DNA of 30,353 nucleotides from an uncultured Rikenella sp. (lineage in GTDB: Bacteria > Bacteroidota > Bacteroidia > Bacteroidales > Rikenellaceae), in the NCBI RefSeq assembly GCF_910577125.1, contig NZ_CAJTMN010000018.1, positions 1 through 30,353 on the forward strand, read 5' to 3'. Shown one piece after another: positions 21,879-30,353 of the stretch. A program made the translations under genes and the position numbers. The notes beneath the pieces were generated by a model, which was not told where the DNA came from, made no database searches, and saw nothing but the letters and a program-made list of their open reading frames with translations. Each line of letters starts with the position of its first letter. Position 1 is the stretch's first letter.

Positions 21879-23521
21879 AACCGACCAATCTCTATATAGG
21901 TTACCTGAAGATCAAACGGGCCGGCGAAATCGCCGGCATCATCATCGGACAGGGTTTCGACGAGCTTATCGCCCGCTCGTGGATCGGACGGCGCATCCGC
22001 AAACGGCGCATCCGCAAATCGAAACCGGTCTATACGACCGAAGAGCGGCTCCGGCTGACGATCGAAGATCTGGGGCCGACTTACATCAAATTCGGCCAGA
22101 TTCTGGCCGATCGGCCCGATGTGGTGTCGGAACGGTTCCGGAAAGAGCTGAAGAAATTGCAGTCGCGTGCACTTCCGTTCGACGACCGGCAGGCCCGCAG
22201 CCTGATCGAAGACGAACTGGGGATGCCGATCGAGAAGGTGTTCGCCACGTTCGACGACACGTGCATGGCTTCGGCCTCCATCGGCCAGGTCTACGGCGCG
22301 ACGCTGGCGGACGGGACGCCGGTGATCGTCAAGATACGGCGGCCGAAAATCGAGCAGAAAATCAAGCTCGACCTCTACCTGATGCGGTTTCTGGCGGCCC
22401 GGCTGGCCAAGAGCTATCCGGAGATGGCCGCACTCGACATTGTGGGGGTGGTGGACGAGTTCGGCGAGAGCATCCTGCACGAACTGGACTACAGCCACGA
22501 GGCGGCCAATATTCTCCGTTTCCGACAGATGTTCGAGAACGACCTGACGGTCTACATTCCGAAGGTCTATACGGAATACACCACCCGGCGGCTACTCGTT
22601 ATGGAGCGGGTGACGGGCATCACGCCGGACGACCCGATGGTGCTGAAAGCCAACGGGCTGGATACGCAGCAGATCGCCCTGAACGGGGCGAACGCCCTGC
22701 TGACGATGATTTTACGTTACGGATTTTTCCACGCCGATCCACACGCGGGCAATATCTTCATCCTGCCGAACAACGTCATCGCGTTCATCGATTTCGGGAT
22801 GGTGGGAGCGCTCACGCCGCGGGATATGGACTTTCTGGCCAACATCTCGCTCGGTTTCGTTCGGCGCGATCCGGTCTCGATTGCCGACGCCCTGATCTCG
22901 CTGTGCAACGTGCGGTTCTTCAAAAAACGCGACGAGCTGATATTCAGCCTCCAGCAAATGATCGCACAGTACAGCCACGTACCGATCGAGAAGCTGGATT
23001 ATGCGGCGATGATTCAGCAGTGCATCAATCTGATCACGAAATTTTCACTTCAGATACCGGGCAGCATCTTTATGTTGGTCAAATCGTTGGCGACTATTCA
23101 GAAAGTGGCCGAAAAGCTGGATCCGGACATTCCGTTCACCCCCTTGATCACCCCTTATGCCAAGGATGTGATCATGCACCGTTTTTCGCCCAAGAAGCTG
23201 GCCGGAGACCTGTACCAGACCCTGAAAAACTATGCCAGCCTGGCCGCCAATCTGCCGAACGACATCAGCGAAATCCTTTACAAGCTGAAACAAGGGGAGA
23301 TACGGCACAATATCCGCTTCGAAAACAGCGAAATGCTACAGAAAGCGGTGCGGAACGTCGGGTTCAGAATGGCCTATGCCCTGATTCTCGTCGGGTTGTT
23401 CATCGGTTCGGTGCTGCTGATCAACACGCGCTCCGACCTGGGATATGCGAAGTTCCTGCTCTGGGCCTCTTCGATATTGATCTTTATTCTGATTTTCAAA
23501 TGGATGTTCCGGCGGAAATAA
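21875..23521 (+). CDS. UbiB/ABC1 (ADCK) atypical kinase-like protein
   Basis: The 548-residue protein has the UbiB family marks: KFGQ (K72-Q75) in the N-terminal extension, the alanine-rich nucleotide loop ASASIGQVYGA near 133-142, K153, the ELD motif near 203-205, HADPHAGN at 286-293 and DFG at 306-308. Two C-terminal membrane helices (LILVGLFIGSVLLI and LLWASSILIFILIFKWMF) anchor it. UbiB proteins are ATPases that support isoprenoid-quinone synthesis or lipid handling at the membrane. Bacteroidota generally make menaquinone, so a role in ubiquinone synthesis should not be assumed. It overlaps the small coiled-coil gene by ATGA and ends 9 nt from the convergent ubiA stop, with no terminator between. 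Confidence 0.93.
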   Translation: MKPTNLYIGYLKIKRAGEIAGIIIGQGFDELIARSWIGRRIRKRRIRKSKPVYTTEERLRLTIEDLGPTYIKFGQILADRPDVVSERFRKELKKLQSRALPFDDRQARSLIEDELGMPIEKVFATFDDTCMASASIGQVYGATLADGTPVIVKIRRPKIEQKIKLDLYLMRFLAARLAKSYPEMAALDIVGVVDEFGESILHELDYSHEAANILRFRQMFENDLTVYIPKVYTEYTTRRLLVMERVTGITPDDPMVLKANGLDTQQIALNGANALLTMILRYGFFHADPHAGNIFILPNNVIAFIDFGMVGALTPRDMDFLANISLGFVRRDPVSIADALISLCNVRFFKKRDELIFSLQQMIAQYSHVPIEKLDYAAMIQQCINLITKFSLQIPGSIFMLVKSLATIQKVAEKLDPDIPFTPLITPYAKDVIMHRFSPKKLAGDLYQTLKNYASLAANLPNDISEILYKLKQGEIRHNIRFENSEMLQKAVRNVGFRMAYALILVGLFIGSVLLINTRSDLGYAKFLLWASSILIFILIFKWMFRRK

Positions 23522-23530
23522 AGAATCGCT

Positions 23531-24385
23531 TTAAATACCGAGGATCAATCCGAGAATAACGAACACGGCGTATGCGATACTCGCTACGCCGTTTGTTATG
23601 CCGAACATCGCCCCGATCCGCGACAGATCGTCCGGCCGAACGATAAGGTGTTGGTATACCAACAAAACCAGAAAAATCACAGCACCGACCCAATACAGCA
23701 TTCCGCCCAAAGCACACCCTACCACCACGACCATCACAGTCGTAACGACATGCAACAAGACGCTGATCCACAATGCGCCCCGGACGCCTACCGCCGCCGG
23801 AATCGAGTGCAGCCGTTGCGAACGATCGAAATCCACGTCCTGCAACGCATAAATAATGTCGAATCCGGTTACCCAGGTCAGCACCAGCACAGACAACCAG
23901 ACGGGTACGAGGGTCAAAGTTCCCGTCACGGCCATATACGCTCCGCAAGGCGCAATCGCCAAACCCAGCCCCAAAACCAAGTGGCATAAAGCTGTAAATC
24001 GCTTGGTATAACTATACCCCAACACAATCAGCAACACCACCGGCGAGAGCCCAAAGGTCAATCGATTGAAAGTCGCGGCCACGATCATAAAAGCCGCCGC
24101 ATTGAGCATCACGAACCACGTCGCCGCCCGAACACTGATCTTTCCGGCGGGAATCTCCCGCCCAGCCGTCCGTGGATTTTCCGCATCGAAACTTCTGTCG
24201 ATCAGCCGGTTGAATCCCATCGCCGCATTCCGGGCAAAGACCATGCAGGCCAACACACCCGCCAAAATCCATCCATCAAAGCCGCTCACCATCACGCCCA
24301 ATACATAGCCGATCAAGGCAAACGGCAGGGCAAAAGCCGTGTGGGCGAACTTCACCATAGAGAAGTAATACTTCAGCTTTTCCAT
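23531..24385 (-). CDS. UbiA family prenyltransferase (4-hydroxybenzoate polyprenyltransferase-like)
   Basis: The 284-residue membrane protein has about eight or nine helices and both aspartate-rich motifs of UbiA enzymes: FNRLIDRSFDAENPRT near residues 58-73 and YALQDVDFDRSQRLHSIP in the second half. These bind the prenyl diphosphate through magnesium. The first helix (KFAHTAFALPFALIGYVLG) matches the 4-hydroxybenzoate-type branch. That branch includes MqnP of the futalosine menaquinone route, which could fit a menaquinone-making organism, but other futalosine genes are not in view. I chose the ATG at 24383-24385; a TTG right after the aroK stop would add three residues. It is the last gene of the plsC-parE-parC-aroK-ubiA series. 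Confidence 0.88.
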   Translation of the reverse strand: MEKLKYYFSMVKFAHTAFALPFALIGYVLGVMVSGFDGWILAGVLACMVFARNAAMGFNRLIDRSFDAENPRTAGREIPAGKISVRAATWFVMLNAAAFMIVAATFNRLTFGLSPVVLLIVLGYSYTKRFTALCHLVLGLGLAIAPCGAYMAVTGTLTLVPVWLSVLVLTWVTGFDIIYALQDVDFDRSQRLHSIPAAVGVRGALWISVLLHVVTTVMVVVVGCALGGMLYWVGAVIFLVLLVYQHLIVRPDDLSRIGAMFGITNGVASIAYAVFVILGLILGI

Positions 24386-24394
24386 CCAGAACAA

Positions 24395-24913
24395 CTAAGA
24401 ATGAGACAAATAGGGATTTAAAATTTCAATTAGCCTCCCCACGTCCCGCGACGGATTGGCAACCACGACATTGGCCTCTCCATAGTAGGCTTCGCGGACA
24501 GCCAACGTCTCGGAAATATACCGCACGAGCTCCTCCGGCGACTTCCCTGCCACCAGCGGACGGCAAGTCTTAGCTCCCGCCAGTCGAGCCGCCAACGCTG
24601 CCGGCGCCAGCTTCAGATAAACCGTCACTCCGCCCGCATTCATTGCCTTCATATTGTCATAAAAGCACGGTGTTCCGCCACCGGTCGAGACCACGACATC
24701 GCCTCCGCCGGCAATCACCTCCTCCAAACAGGCGCGTTCCAAAACCCGAAAGCCCTCCTCGCCTCGCGCCGCAAAAATCTCACTCACCGTCGCCTCCGCC
24801 TTTTCTTCGATCATCTTATCCAGATCGACAAACCCATACCCCAGCCGATGCGCCAAAGGCCGCCCGAGCGTGGTTTTGCCGCTCCCCATAAAACCGATCA
24901 GAAAAATCAGCAT
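24395..24913 (-). CDS. aroK: Shikimate kinase
   Basis: The 172-residue enzyme phosphorylates shikimate at the 3-hydroxyl with ATP in the chorismate pathway. Walker A is GFMGSGKT at residues 7-14; the shikimate-binding aspartates lie in FVDLDKMIEE (D30, D32). The RGEEGFRVLE segment and STGGGTPCF follow, and the lid carries CRPLV. The length is normal. It lies 15 nt after parC and 9 nt before the ubiA start. Chorismate is the source of aromatic amino acids and of quinone head groups, so cotranscription with ubiA makes metabolic sense. Confidence 0.96.
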   Translation of the reverse strand: MLIFLIGFMGSGKTTLGRPLAHRLGYGFVDLDKMIEEKAEATVSEIFAARGEEGFRVLERACLEEVIAGGGDVVVSTGGGTPCFYDNMKAMNAGGVTVYLKLAPAALAARLAGAKTCRPLVAGKSPEELVRYISETLAVREAYYGEANVVVANPSRDVGRLIEILNPYLSHS

Positions 24914-24928
24914 AATAAAAAATCACAA

Positions 24929-27580
24929 TTAAAATAGTTCCAGCTGATTATCCTCTCCAACCGGAATGGAAACTTCATCTTCCGTATCCACCTCGGTCAC
25001 CGTAGTCGCCACCGGATCTGCCTGAGAAACAGGTTCCTGTTCCGCTTCTTTCTGCAAAGATTCCAGCCAGACCACCTCGGACAAGGTCAGATTCGAAAGC
25101 CGTTTCCCTTTGGCCCGATGACTTTTGACTCCGATAAACGCTTCTGCATCAACCACTTCCGGAGAGCGTTCGTTGTATTTTCCCCCGTACTGCAGTTTCA
25201 ATACGGGGTATTTGTCGCTGTTCAAGGTAACGAACTCATTCTCAGGCTCGACGAACTGCTGCGGCTTCTGATCGCACTGCTCCGCCTGGAACCGTTTGAC
25301 ATAATGCAGTCCCTGCTCTTTGTCGATATACACCACCGTGTAGACCTTCTCCGGATCGTACTTCTCCACAAAAAGCAGGTTCTCCGGGAAATGCTGCCCC
25401 AAATCATAATTGGAGGTATAATACTGTGCGTCTTTCGTAAAGACCACCAGCCGGTCGTCCCCTGCAAACTCGCCCAACAGCTCGCCCCGCTCCTCCGTAT
25501 TGAGCCGGTTGATGTCGTGGTCGAACCAGACATTCTGCCCTCCCAGCGTCGAAGCTCCCCGCTCTTTCATCACAATTTTGTGAATCGCATACCTCGAGAA
25601 CAGATTCCCCTGCGACTGGCGTCCCTTGATGACCAAGTCGCCGAAATTGAGGTCGGTAATCAATTTTTTGAGCCTCGGCCGCGGTTTGAAATAGATTTTC
25701 AGCGTCTCCGCCTCGCCGTTCGGATTGACGCTCATATAGAGCACCTCGCTCCCCGCCGTCCCCTTCGTGATGTCGTACTCCCGGTCGCGCGTAATCCCTT
25801 TGATGGCGCACCGCTTCATCATAATCGCCCCCTTCAGCCCGTCCCGGTAGAGCACGTTGTAGATCGTCCGCTCGTCGTTCCGCTTGAAAACACCGATATA
25901 AAGGATGTTCTTGCTGAAAAACGCCTTTTCCGAGACCTTCGTAATCGTGTATTTCCCCTGCTTGTTGAAGATAATCACGTCGTCGATGTCCGAGCAATCG
26001 CACACAAATTCATCCTTTTTCATCCCGGCACCGATCCCATAGAACCCCTCGGCCCGATTGACGTACAACTTGGCATTGGCCACCACCACCTTGGTCGCTT
26101 CGATGGTGTCGAAACTCCGAATCTCGGTCTTCCGTTCCCTTCCCTTTCCGTATTTTTTCAGGATATTTTGATAATACGCAATCGTATAGTCGGTTAGTGT
26201 CGCCAAGTGATGTTCCACTTCAGCAATCTCCGCCTCGATATTCCGAATCTGTTCCTCGGCCCGGAAAGCATCGTAACGTGAAATCCGCTTGATTTTGATC
26301 TCCGTCAGCTTGATAATATCGTCGCGCGTCACCTCCCGCCTCAGCTGGGCCTTGAACGGCGTCAGCTCCCGGTCGATCGTTTCGAGCACCGACTCCCAGG
26401 TCGTACACTCCTCGATCGAGTTGTAGATCCGATTCTCGATGAAAATCCGCTCCAGCGACGACATGTGCCACTCCTCGTTCAACTCGCCGAGCCGGATTTC
26501 AAGTTCCCGCTTCAGCAGTCCCTTAGTATTCTCCACCGACCGCCTCAGCATGTCGCTCACCCCCATGAACAACGGTTTCTTATCCTCGATCACGCAAGCG
26601 TTCGGCGAGATAGAGACCTCGCAATCCGTAAAGGCATACAGCGCATCGATGGTCTTGTCCGGCGATACGTCGCCCGACAGATGAACCACGATTTCGACAT
26701 TGGCCGCCGTATTGTCGTCCACCCGTTTGATCTTGATCTTCCCCTTCTCATTGGCTTTCAGAATGGAATCGATCACGGTCGAAGTACTTTCCCCATACGG
26801 TATCTCACTAATAACCAACGTCTTCTTATCCTGTTTCGCAATCCTCGCCCGCACCTTGACTGCCCCGCCCCTGAGCCCGTCGTTGTACCGCGAGCAGTCG
26901 ATCAGCCCGCCCGTCGAAAAATCGGGATACAGCGTAAACTCTTCCCCCCTGAGGTATGCGATCGAAGCCTCCAACAGCTCGATAAAGTTGTGCGGCAGGA
27001 TTTTGGAAGCCAGCCCCACGGCAATCCCCTCGACCCCCTGCGCCAACAGCAGCGGGAACTTCACCGGCAGCGTCACCGGCTCCTGGTTCCGCCCGTCGTA
27101 CGAAGCCATCCACTCCGTCGTTTTCGGGTTGAACACCACGTCCAACGCCAGTTTGGAGAGCCTCGCCTCGATATAACGCGGCGCCGCCGCATCGTCGCCC
27201 GTCAGGATATTCCCCCAGTTTCCCTGGGTGTCGACCAACAGATCTTTCTGCCCCAACTGAACCAAGGCCGCCCCGATCGAAGCGTCCCCGTGCGGGTGGA
27301 ACTGCATGGTGAAACCGATAATATTGGCCACCTTATTATACCTCCCGTCATCCATCCGCTTCATGGCGTGCAGAATCCGCCGCTGAACCGGCTTCAGCCC
27401 GTCGTTCAGGTGCGGCACCGCCCGTTCCAGAATCACATAGGATGCATAATCCAGAAACCAATCCTTATACATCCCCGTCAACCGATGCGCCACTGCCGCA
27501 TCGGTTAGCTGCGCATATTTTCCGATCTTCTCCTCTTCTGCCGGCTTCCCGATCGTTTCGTTTTCTTCTATTTCGCTCAT
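24929..27580 (-). CDS. parC: DNA topoisomerase IV subunit A
   Basis: The 883-residue protein carries the type IIA breakage-reunion domain with catalytic Y136 in APRYIE, the PVQRRIL helix and FHPHGDASIG. A long coiled-coil dimer gate and a C-terminal beta-pinwheel follow, then an acidic tail ending EDNQLELF. With ParE it decatenates daughter chromosomes and relaxes supercoils using ATP. The layout is that of Bacteroidota ParC. In the quinolone-binding helix the residues equivalent to E. coli ParC S80 and E84 are A100 and A104. The gene lies 27 nt after parE and 15 nt before aroK. A GyrA identity is less likely because of the adjacent parE and the C-terminal domain. Confidence 0.95.
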   Translation of the reverse strand: MSEIEENETIGKPAEEEKIGKYAQLTDAAVAHRLTGMYKDWFLDYASYVILERAVPHLNDGLKPVQRRILHAMKRMDDGRYNKVANIIGFTMQFHPHGDASIGAALVQLGQKDLLVDTQGNWGNILTGDDAAAPRYIEARLSKLALDVVFNPKTTEWMASYDGRNQEPVTLPVKFPLLLAQGVEGIAVGLASKILPHNFIELLEASIAYLRGEEFTLYPDFSTGGLIDCSRYNDGLRGGAVKVRARIAKQDKKTLVISEIPYGESTSTVIDSILKANEKGKIKIKRVDDNTAANVEIVVHLSGDVSPDKTIDALYAFTDCEVSISPNACVIEDKKPLFMGVSDMLRRSVENTKGLLKRELEIRLGELNEEWHMSSLERIFIENRIYNSIEECTTWESVLETIDRELTPFKAQLRREVTRDDIIKLTEIKIKRISRYDAFRAEEQIRNIEAEIAEVEHHLATLTDYTIAYYQNILKKYGKGRERKTEIRSFDTIEATKVVVANAKLYVNRAEGFYGIGAGMKKDEFVCDCSDIDDVIIFNKQGKYTITKVSEKAFFSKNILYIGVFKRNDERTIYNVLYRDGLKGAIMMKRCAIKGITRDREYDITKGTAGSEVLYMSVNPNGEAETLKIYFKPRPRLKKLITDLNFGDLVIKGRQSQGNLFSRYAIHKIVMKERGASTLGGQNVWFDHDINRLNTEERGELLGEFAGDDRLVVFTKDAQYYTSNYDLGQHFPENLLFVEKYDPEKVYTVVYIDKEQGLHYVKRFQAEQCDQKPQQFVEPENEFVTLNSDKYPVLKLQYGGKYNERSPEVVDAEAFIGVKSHRAKGKRLSNLTLSEVVWLESLQKEAEQEPVSQADPVATTVTEVDTEDEVSIPVGEDNQLELF

Positions 27581-27607
27581 TTATAAATTCTTTTCCTATT
27601 CTACCTA

Positions 27608-29500
27608 CTAAACAGCTTCAATCAATTCCTGTTCCTGTGCCCGTTCCAGCTCCTCAATCAGATCCTCCTCGATTTTCAGGTTGTCGATAATGAAATCCTG
27701 TCGCTCCGGCGTATTCTTCCCCATGTAGAACTCCAGCAAATCTGCAATCGGATCCCCCTTGGTCAACCGCACCTTTTCGAGCCGAATCCCCTCGCCGATA
27801 AACTCCCGGAATTCATCGGGAGAAATTTCGCCCAGCCCCTTGAACCGCGTGATTTCCGGATTGGCCCCCAGTTTTGCAATGGCCTGCTGCCGCTCGGTTT
27901 CGGTATAGCAATACCGCGTCTCCTTTTTATTCCGCACCCGGAACAACGGCGTCTGCAGAATGTACAGATGCCCCCCGCGAATAATATCCGGGAAAAACTG
28001 CAAGAAAAAGGTAATCAGCAACAACCGGATGTGCATGCCGTCGACATCGGCATCGGTGGCGATAATCACCTTGTTGTACCGCAGGTTGTCCATATCCTCC
28101 TCGATATTCAGCGCCGCCTGCAAGAGGTTGAACTCTTCGTTCTCATAGACGATTTTCTTGGTCAGCCCATAGGTGTTGAGCGGCTTCCCCCTGAGGCTGA
28201 ACACCGCCTGCGTATTGACATCCCGGCTTTTGGTAATCGACCCACTGGCCGAATCCCCCTCAGTGATGAAAATCGAGCTCTCTTCGGCCCGTTCATCCTT
28301 ATCGCCCAAGTGAATCCGACAGTCCCGCAGCTTCTTATTATGCAACGAAACCTTCTTGGCAAACTCCCGCGCCTTCTTTTGAATCCCGCTGATCGCTTTG
28401 CGTTCCTTTTCCGCCTCCTGAATTTTTTTCAGCAGAATATCAGCCGTTTCCGGGTTTTTATGCAAGTAATTGTCGAGCTGTTCTTTCAGGAAATCGACCA
28501 CGAAGTTCCGCACCGTCGGCCCCTCAGGCCCCATCTCCTTCGACCCCAGCTTGGTTTTGGTCTGCGACTCGAAAACCGGCTCTTCGACCTTGACGCTGAC
28601 AGCAGCGATAATCGAAGTCCGGATATCCGCCGCATCGAAATCCTTTTTGTAAAACTCCCGGACGGTCTTTACCACCGCCTCCCGGAAAGCCGCCTGATGC
28701 GTCCCTCCCTGCGTCGTGTGCTGCCCGTTGACGAACGAATAATAGGTCTCGTTGTATCCCGTCCCATGCGTCATGGCCACCTCGATATCGTCTCCCGAGA
28801 GGTGAATCGCCGGGTAGAGGAAATCCCCTCCGACGCTCTCGTTCAGCAGATCGAGCAGCCCGTTTTTCGATAGATACGGCACCCCGTTGAACCGGATCAC
28901 CAGTCCCGCATTGAGGTAGGTGTAGTTCCGGAGCATCGCTTCGATAAACTCGAAATTATAGCGGTACTCGCCGAACACGGTCGTGTCCGCCACGAACTGC
29001 ACCCGGGTACCGTTCTTTTCGCCGGTCGCATCGGTATGCTCGCCCACCTTAGAGCCCGCCTCGAACTCGATCGTCCGCGCTTCGCCGTCCCGCGTACTGG
29101 TTATCGTAAAGGTCGAGGACAAGGCATTCACCGCCTTGATCCCCACCCCGTTAAGTCCGACAGATTTTTTAAACGCTTTGGAGTCGTACTTCGCCCCGGT
29201 GTTCATCTTCGAGGCCACCTCTTCCAGTTTTCCGAGCGGAATCCCGCGTCCGTAGTCCCGAATGGTCACGGTGGTCTCCTCGACATTGATCTCGATCTGC
29301 TTGCCGAACCCCATCATATACTCGTCCAGCGAGTTGTCCAACACCTCTTTAATAAGGATATAGATCCCGTCGTCCGGCTGCGATCCGTCGCCGAGTTTCC
29401 CGATGTACATCCCCGGACGCCGCCGGATATGCTCCTTCCAGTCGAGTGTCCGGATATGCTCCTCCGAATAGTCGTTCACTGCCTCTTGCACTGCTGTCAT
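27608..29500 (-). CDS. parE: DNA topoisomerase IV subunit B
   Basis: The 630-residue protein is the ATPase subunit of topoisomerase IV. The GHKL ATPase shows EVLDNSLDE at 52-60, RDYGRGIP at 81-88 and the ATP lid GLNGVGIKAVNAL at 115-127. The transducer region carries QTKTKLGS. The TOPRIM domain has ITEGDSASG and DADVDGMHI, which bind the catalytic magnesium, and the C-terminus holds RFKGLGEISPDEF. The length matches ParE and lacks the GyrB insertion of some Gram-negatives. It starts 16 nt after plsC and ends 27 nt before parC, so both subunits are made from one transcript, which should help keep them at equal levels. Confidence 0.96.
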   Translation of the reverse strand: MTAVQEAVNDYSEEHIRTLDWKEHIRRRPGMYIGKLGDGSQPDDGIYILIKEVLDNSLDEYMMGFGKQIEINVEETTVTIRDYGRGIPLGKLEEVASKMNTGAKYDSKAFKKSVGLNGVGIKAVNALSSTFTITSTRDGEARTIEFEAGSKVGEHTDATGEKNGTRVQFVADTTVFGEYRYNFEFIEAMLRNYTYLNAGLVIRFNGVPYLSKNGLLDLLNESVGGDFLYPAIHLSGDDIEVAMTHGTGYNETYYSFVNGQHTTQGGTHQAAFREAVVKTVREFYKKDFDAADIRTSIIAAVSVKVEEPVFESQTKTKLGSKEMGPEGPTVRNFVVDFLKEQLDNYLHKNPETADILLKKIQEAEKERKAISGIQKKAREFAKKVSLHNKKLRDCRIHLGDKDERAEESSIFITEGDSASGSITKSRDVNTQAVFSLRGKPLNTYGLTKKIVYENEEFNLLQAALNIEEDMDNLRYNKVIIATDADVDGMHIRLLLITFFLQFFPDIIRGGHLYILQTPLFRVRNKKETRYCYTETERQQAIAKLGANPEITRFKGLGEISPDEFREFIGEGIRLEKVRLTKGDPIADLLEFYMGKNTPERQDFIIDNLKIEEDLIEELERAQEQELIEAV

Positions 29501-29516
29501 CTTTGTATTTTATCTC

Positions 29517-30266
29517 CTAACTATTGATTTCCCGGTAATGCCGCGGCGCCATCTCCCGATGCGCCTCCCCCATCAAGGTATTGAGCGTATCCCGCAGTTC
29601 CCGTGTCGGGGTGCACGACACTTCGTTCGCACTGATCGCCGGCAGAATCCGCACCCGAAACGTATGCGGCGCTGCAATCCCCCCATCGCCAAAAGCATCG
29701 AACGTGCCGTCGATCACCACCGGCAGAATATCCACACCGCTCTCCTGCGCCAGCCGCATCGCCCCCTCTTTGAAAAGACTTACTTGGCCGGTCTTCGTCC
29801 TCGTCCCCTCGGGAAACATAATGATACTCACCCCGCGCCGCAAATAGGCTTCGCACTTCTGCATCATCGCCTTGGCCGCCGCCGACGCCCCCCGCTCGAT
29901 CGCCACATCGCCGTGCATCCACAACACCCACCCGAAAACCGGTATTTTATACACTTCCCGCTTCGACACCCACTTGAAGTTGAAGGGCAACACATACAAA
30001 AGCGGTATGTCCAACATCGCCTGATGGTTCGACACCACGACATACGGCCGCCCGTAAATGACGTTTTCCATCCCCGTCACCTCGACTCTCCACCACGGAC
30101 AGAGCCGGTAGATCATCTTCGACCAGAACCGCGAGACATGGTGGCACACCACCCGATTCCGATCGAACAGGACGGTAGCCATCCACACCGCAGCGAATAC
30201 CGAAAAAATCACCACGGTGAACAAGCTCAACACGGTCAAATAATAGATCGTCCGCAAACGATTCAT
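29517..30266 (-). CDS. plsC: 1-acyl-sn-glycerol-3-phosphate acyltransferase
   Basis: The 249-residue membrane-anchored enzyme acylates lysophosphatidic acid to phosphatidic acid. An N-terminal hydrophobic anchor (residues 7-33) precedes the catalytic HxxxxD box HQAMLD in VVVSNHQAMLDIP. GDVAIERG and the substrate-binding FPEGTR motif follow. The length is normal for PlsC. The ATG at 30264-30266 is followed by basic residues and the anchor, as expected. It is the first gene in view of the plsC-parE-parC-aroK-ubiA series. No TAnnTTTG box is visible in the 34 bp between it and the repeat, so its promoter may lie within or beyond the repeat. Confidence 0.93.
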   Translation of the reverse strand: MNRLRTIYYLTVLSLFTVVIFSVFAAVWMATVLFDRNRVVCHHVSRFWSKMIYRLCPWWRVEVTGMENVIYGRPYVVVSNHQAMLDIPLLYVLPFNFKWVSKREVYKIPVFGWVLWMHGDVAIERGASAAAKAMMQKCEAYLRRGVSIIMFPEGTRTKTGQVSLFKEGAMRLAQESGVDILPVVIDGTFDAFGDGGIAAPHTFRVRILPAISANEVSCTPTRELRDTLNTLMGEAHREMAPRHYREINS

Positions 30267-30300
30267 AATTCATTGCATTTTTATCTATTCACTGCCTACA

Positions 30301-30353
30301 GGAGGGTACTGTTCTCTTTGTGAACAAAGAGAACCAGAAAAACTTTAGAGGAT
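30301..30353 (-). repeat. Right copy of the 53-bp structured repeat, inverted
   Basis: This is the inverted partner of the block at 2-54. The hairpin arms are 30311-30320 and 30325-30334, with loop TGAA at 30321-30324. Two stem pairs differ from the left copy and both are compensated (c30316-g30329 and t30318-a30327), so pairing is kept. Only two other bases differ, both outside the stem. It lies 34 bp upstream of plsC. The outer edge runs to the window end, so the full length is not known. Confidence 0.85.

Noticed and set aside
2..30353. The inverted end repeats as the termini of a 30-kb transposon or invertible segment.
   Set aside because: The copies have diverged, the contents are core housekeeping genes, and there is no transposase or recombinase in between. 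Two separate members of a repeat family is simpler.

Overview
The window looks like a piece of a Bacteroidota chromosome, most likely order Bacteroidales and plausibly Rikenellaceae (Alistipes or a relative). The evidence is GC-rich coding sequence, repeated TAnnTTTG -7 promoter boxes instead of sigma70 -10 boxes, few Shine-Dalgarno sequences, a mitochondrial-type aconitase grouped with isocitrate dehydrogenase and citrate synthase, a Bacteroidota-style 883-residue topoisomerase IV A subunit, and a BlaI/M56 pair whose M56 protein carries a TonB-plug-like segment. The genus is inferred from these features, not proven.

Layout. Positions 80-1879 (-) hold typA. From 1993 to 8381 (+) come a ketopantoate reductase, a small lipoprotein, a TauE/SafE permease, a GNAT acetyltransferase, a BlaI/M56 pair and an MFS transporter. 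From 8442 to 10300 (-) lies a three-gene ABC transporter operon. From 10380 to 17216 (+) lie an acyltransferase and a SIMPL-domain protein, then the acn-icd-gltA operon. From 17304 to 21415 (-) lie purC, phoH, an outer-membrane barrel gene and a cardiolipin synthase. From 21579 to 23521 (+) lies a 99-residue coiled-coil protein translationally coupled to a UbiB-family kinase. From 23531 to 30266 (-) runs a compact plsC-parE-parC-aroK-ubiA operon. Coding density is very high. No gene-free stretch exceeds 300 bases, and I saw no rRNA, tRNA, CRISPR array, transposase or integrase.

How the genes work together. Acn, Icd and GltA form the oxidative TCA arm from oxaloacetate and acetyl-CoA to 2-oxoglutarate, with the genes joined by identical ATGAATAA overlaps. 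ParE and ParC make topoisomerase IV. PlsC and cardiolipin synthase act in phospholipid synthesis. AroK (chorismate supply), UbiA (quinone prenylation) and the UbiB homologue may all relate to quinone metabolism. BlaI and the M56 protein form an autoregulated repressor/sensor pair, although the sensor appears to have lost a zinc ligand.

The most unusual structure is at the two extreme ends. A 53-bp block is present as an inverted pair (2-54 and 30301-30353). It contains a 10-bp hairpin whose stem differs between the copies only by two compensated base pairs. This looks like an interspersed structured repeat family, and it is the best candidate here for something undescribed.
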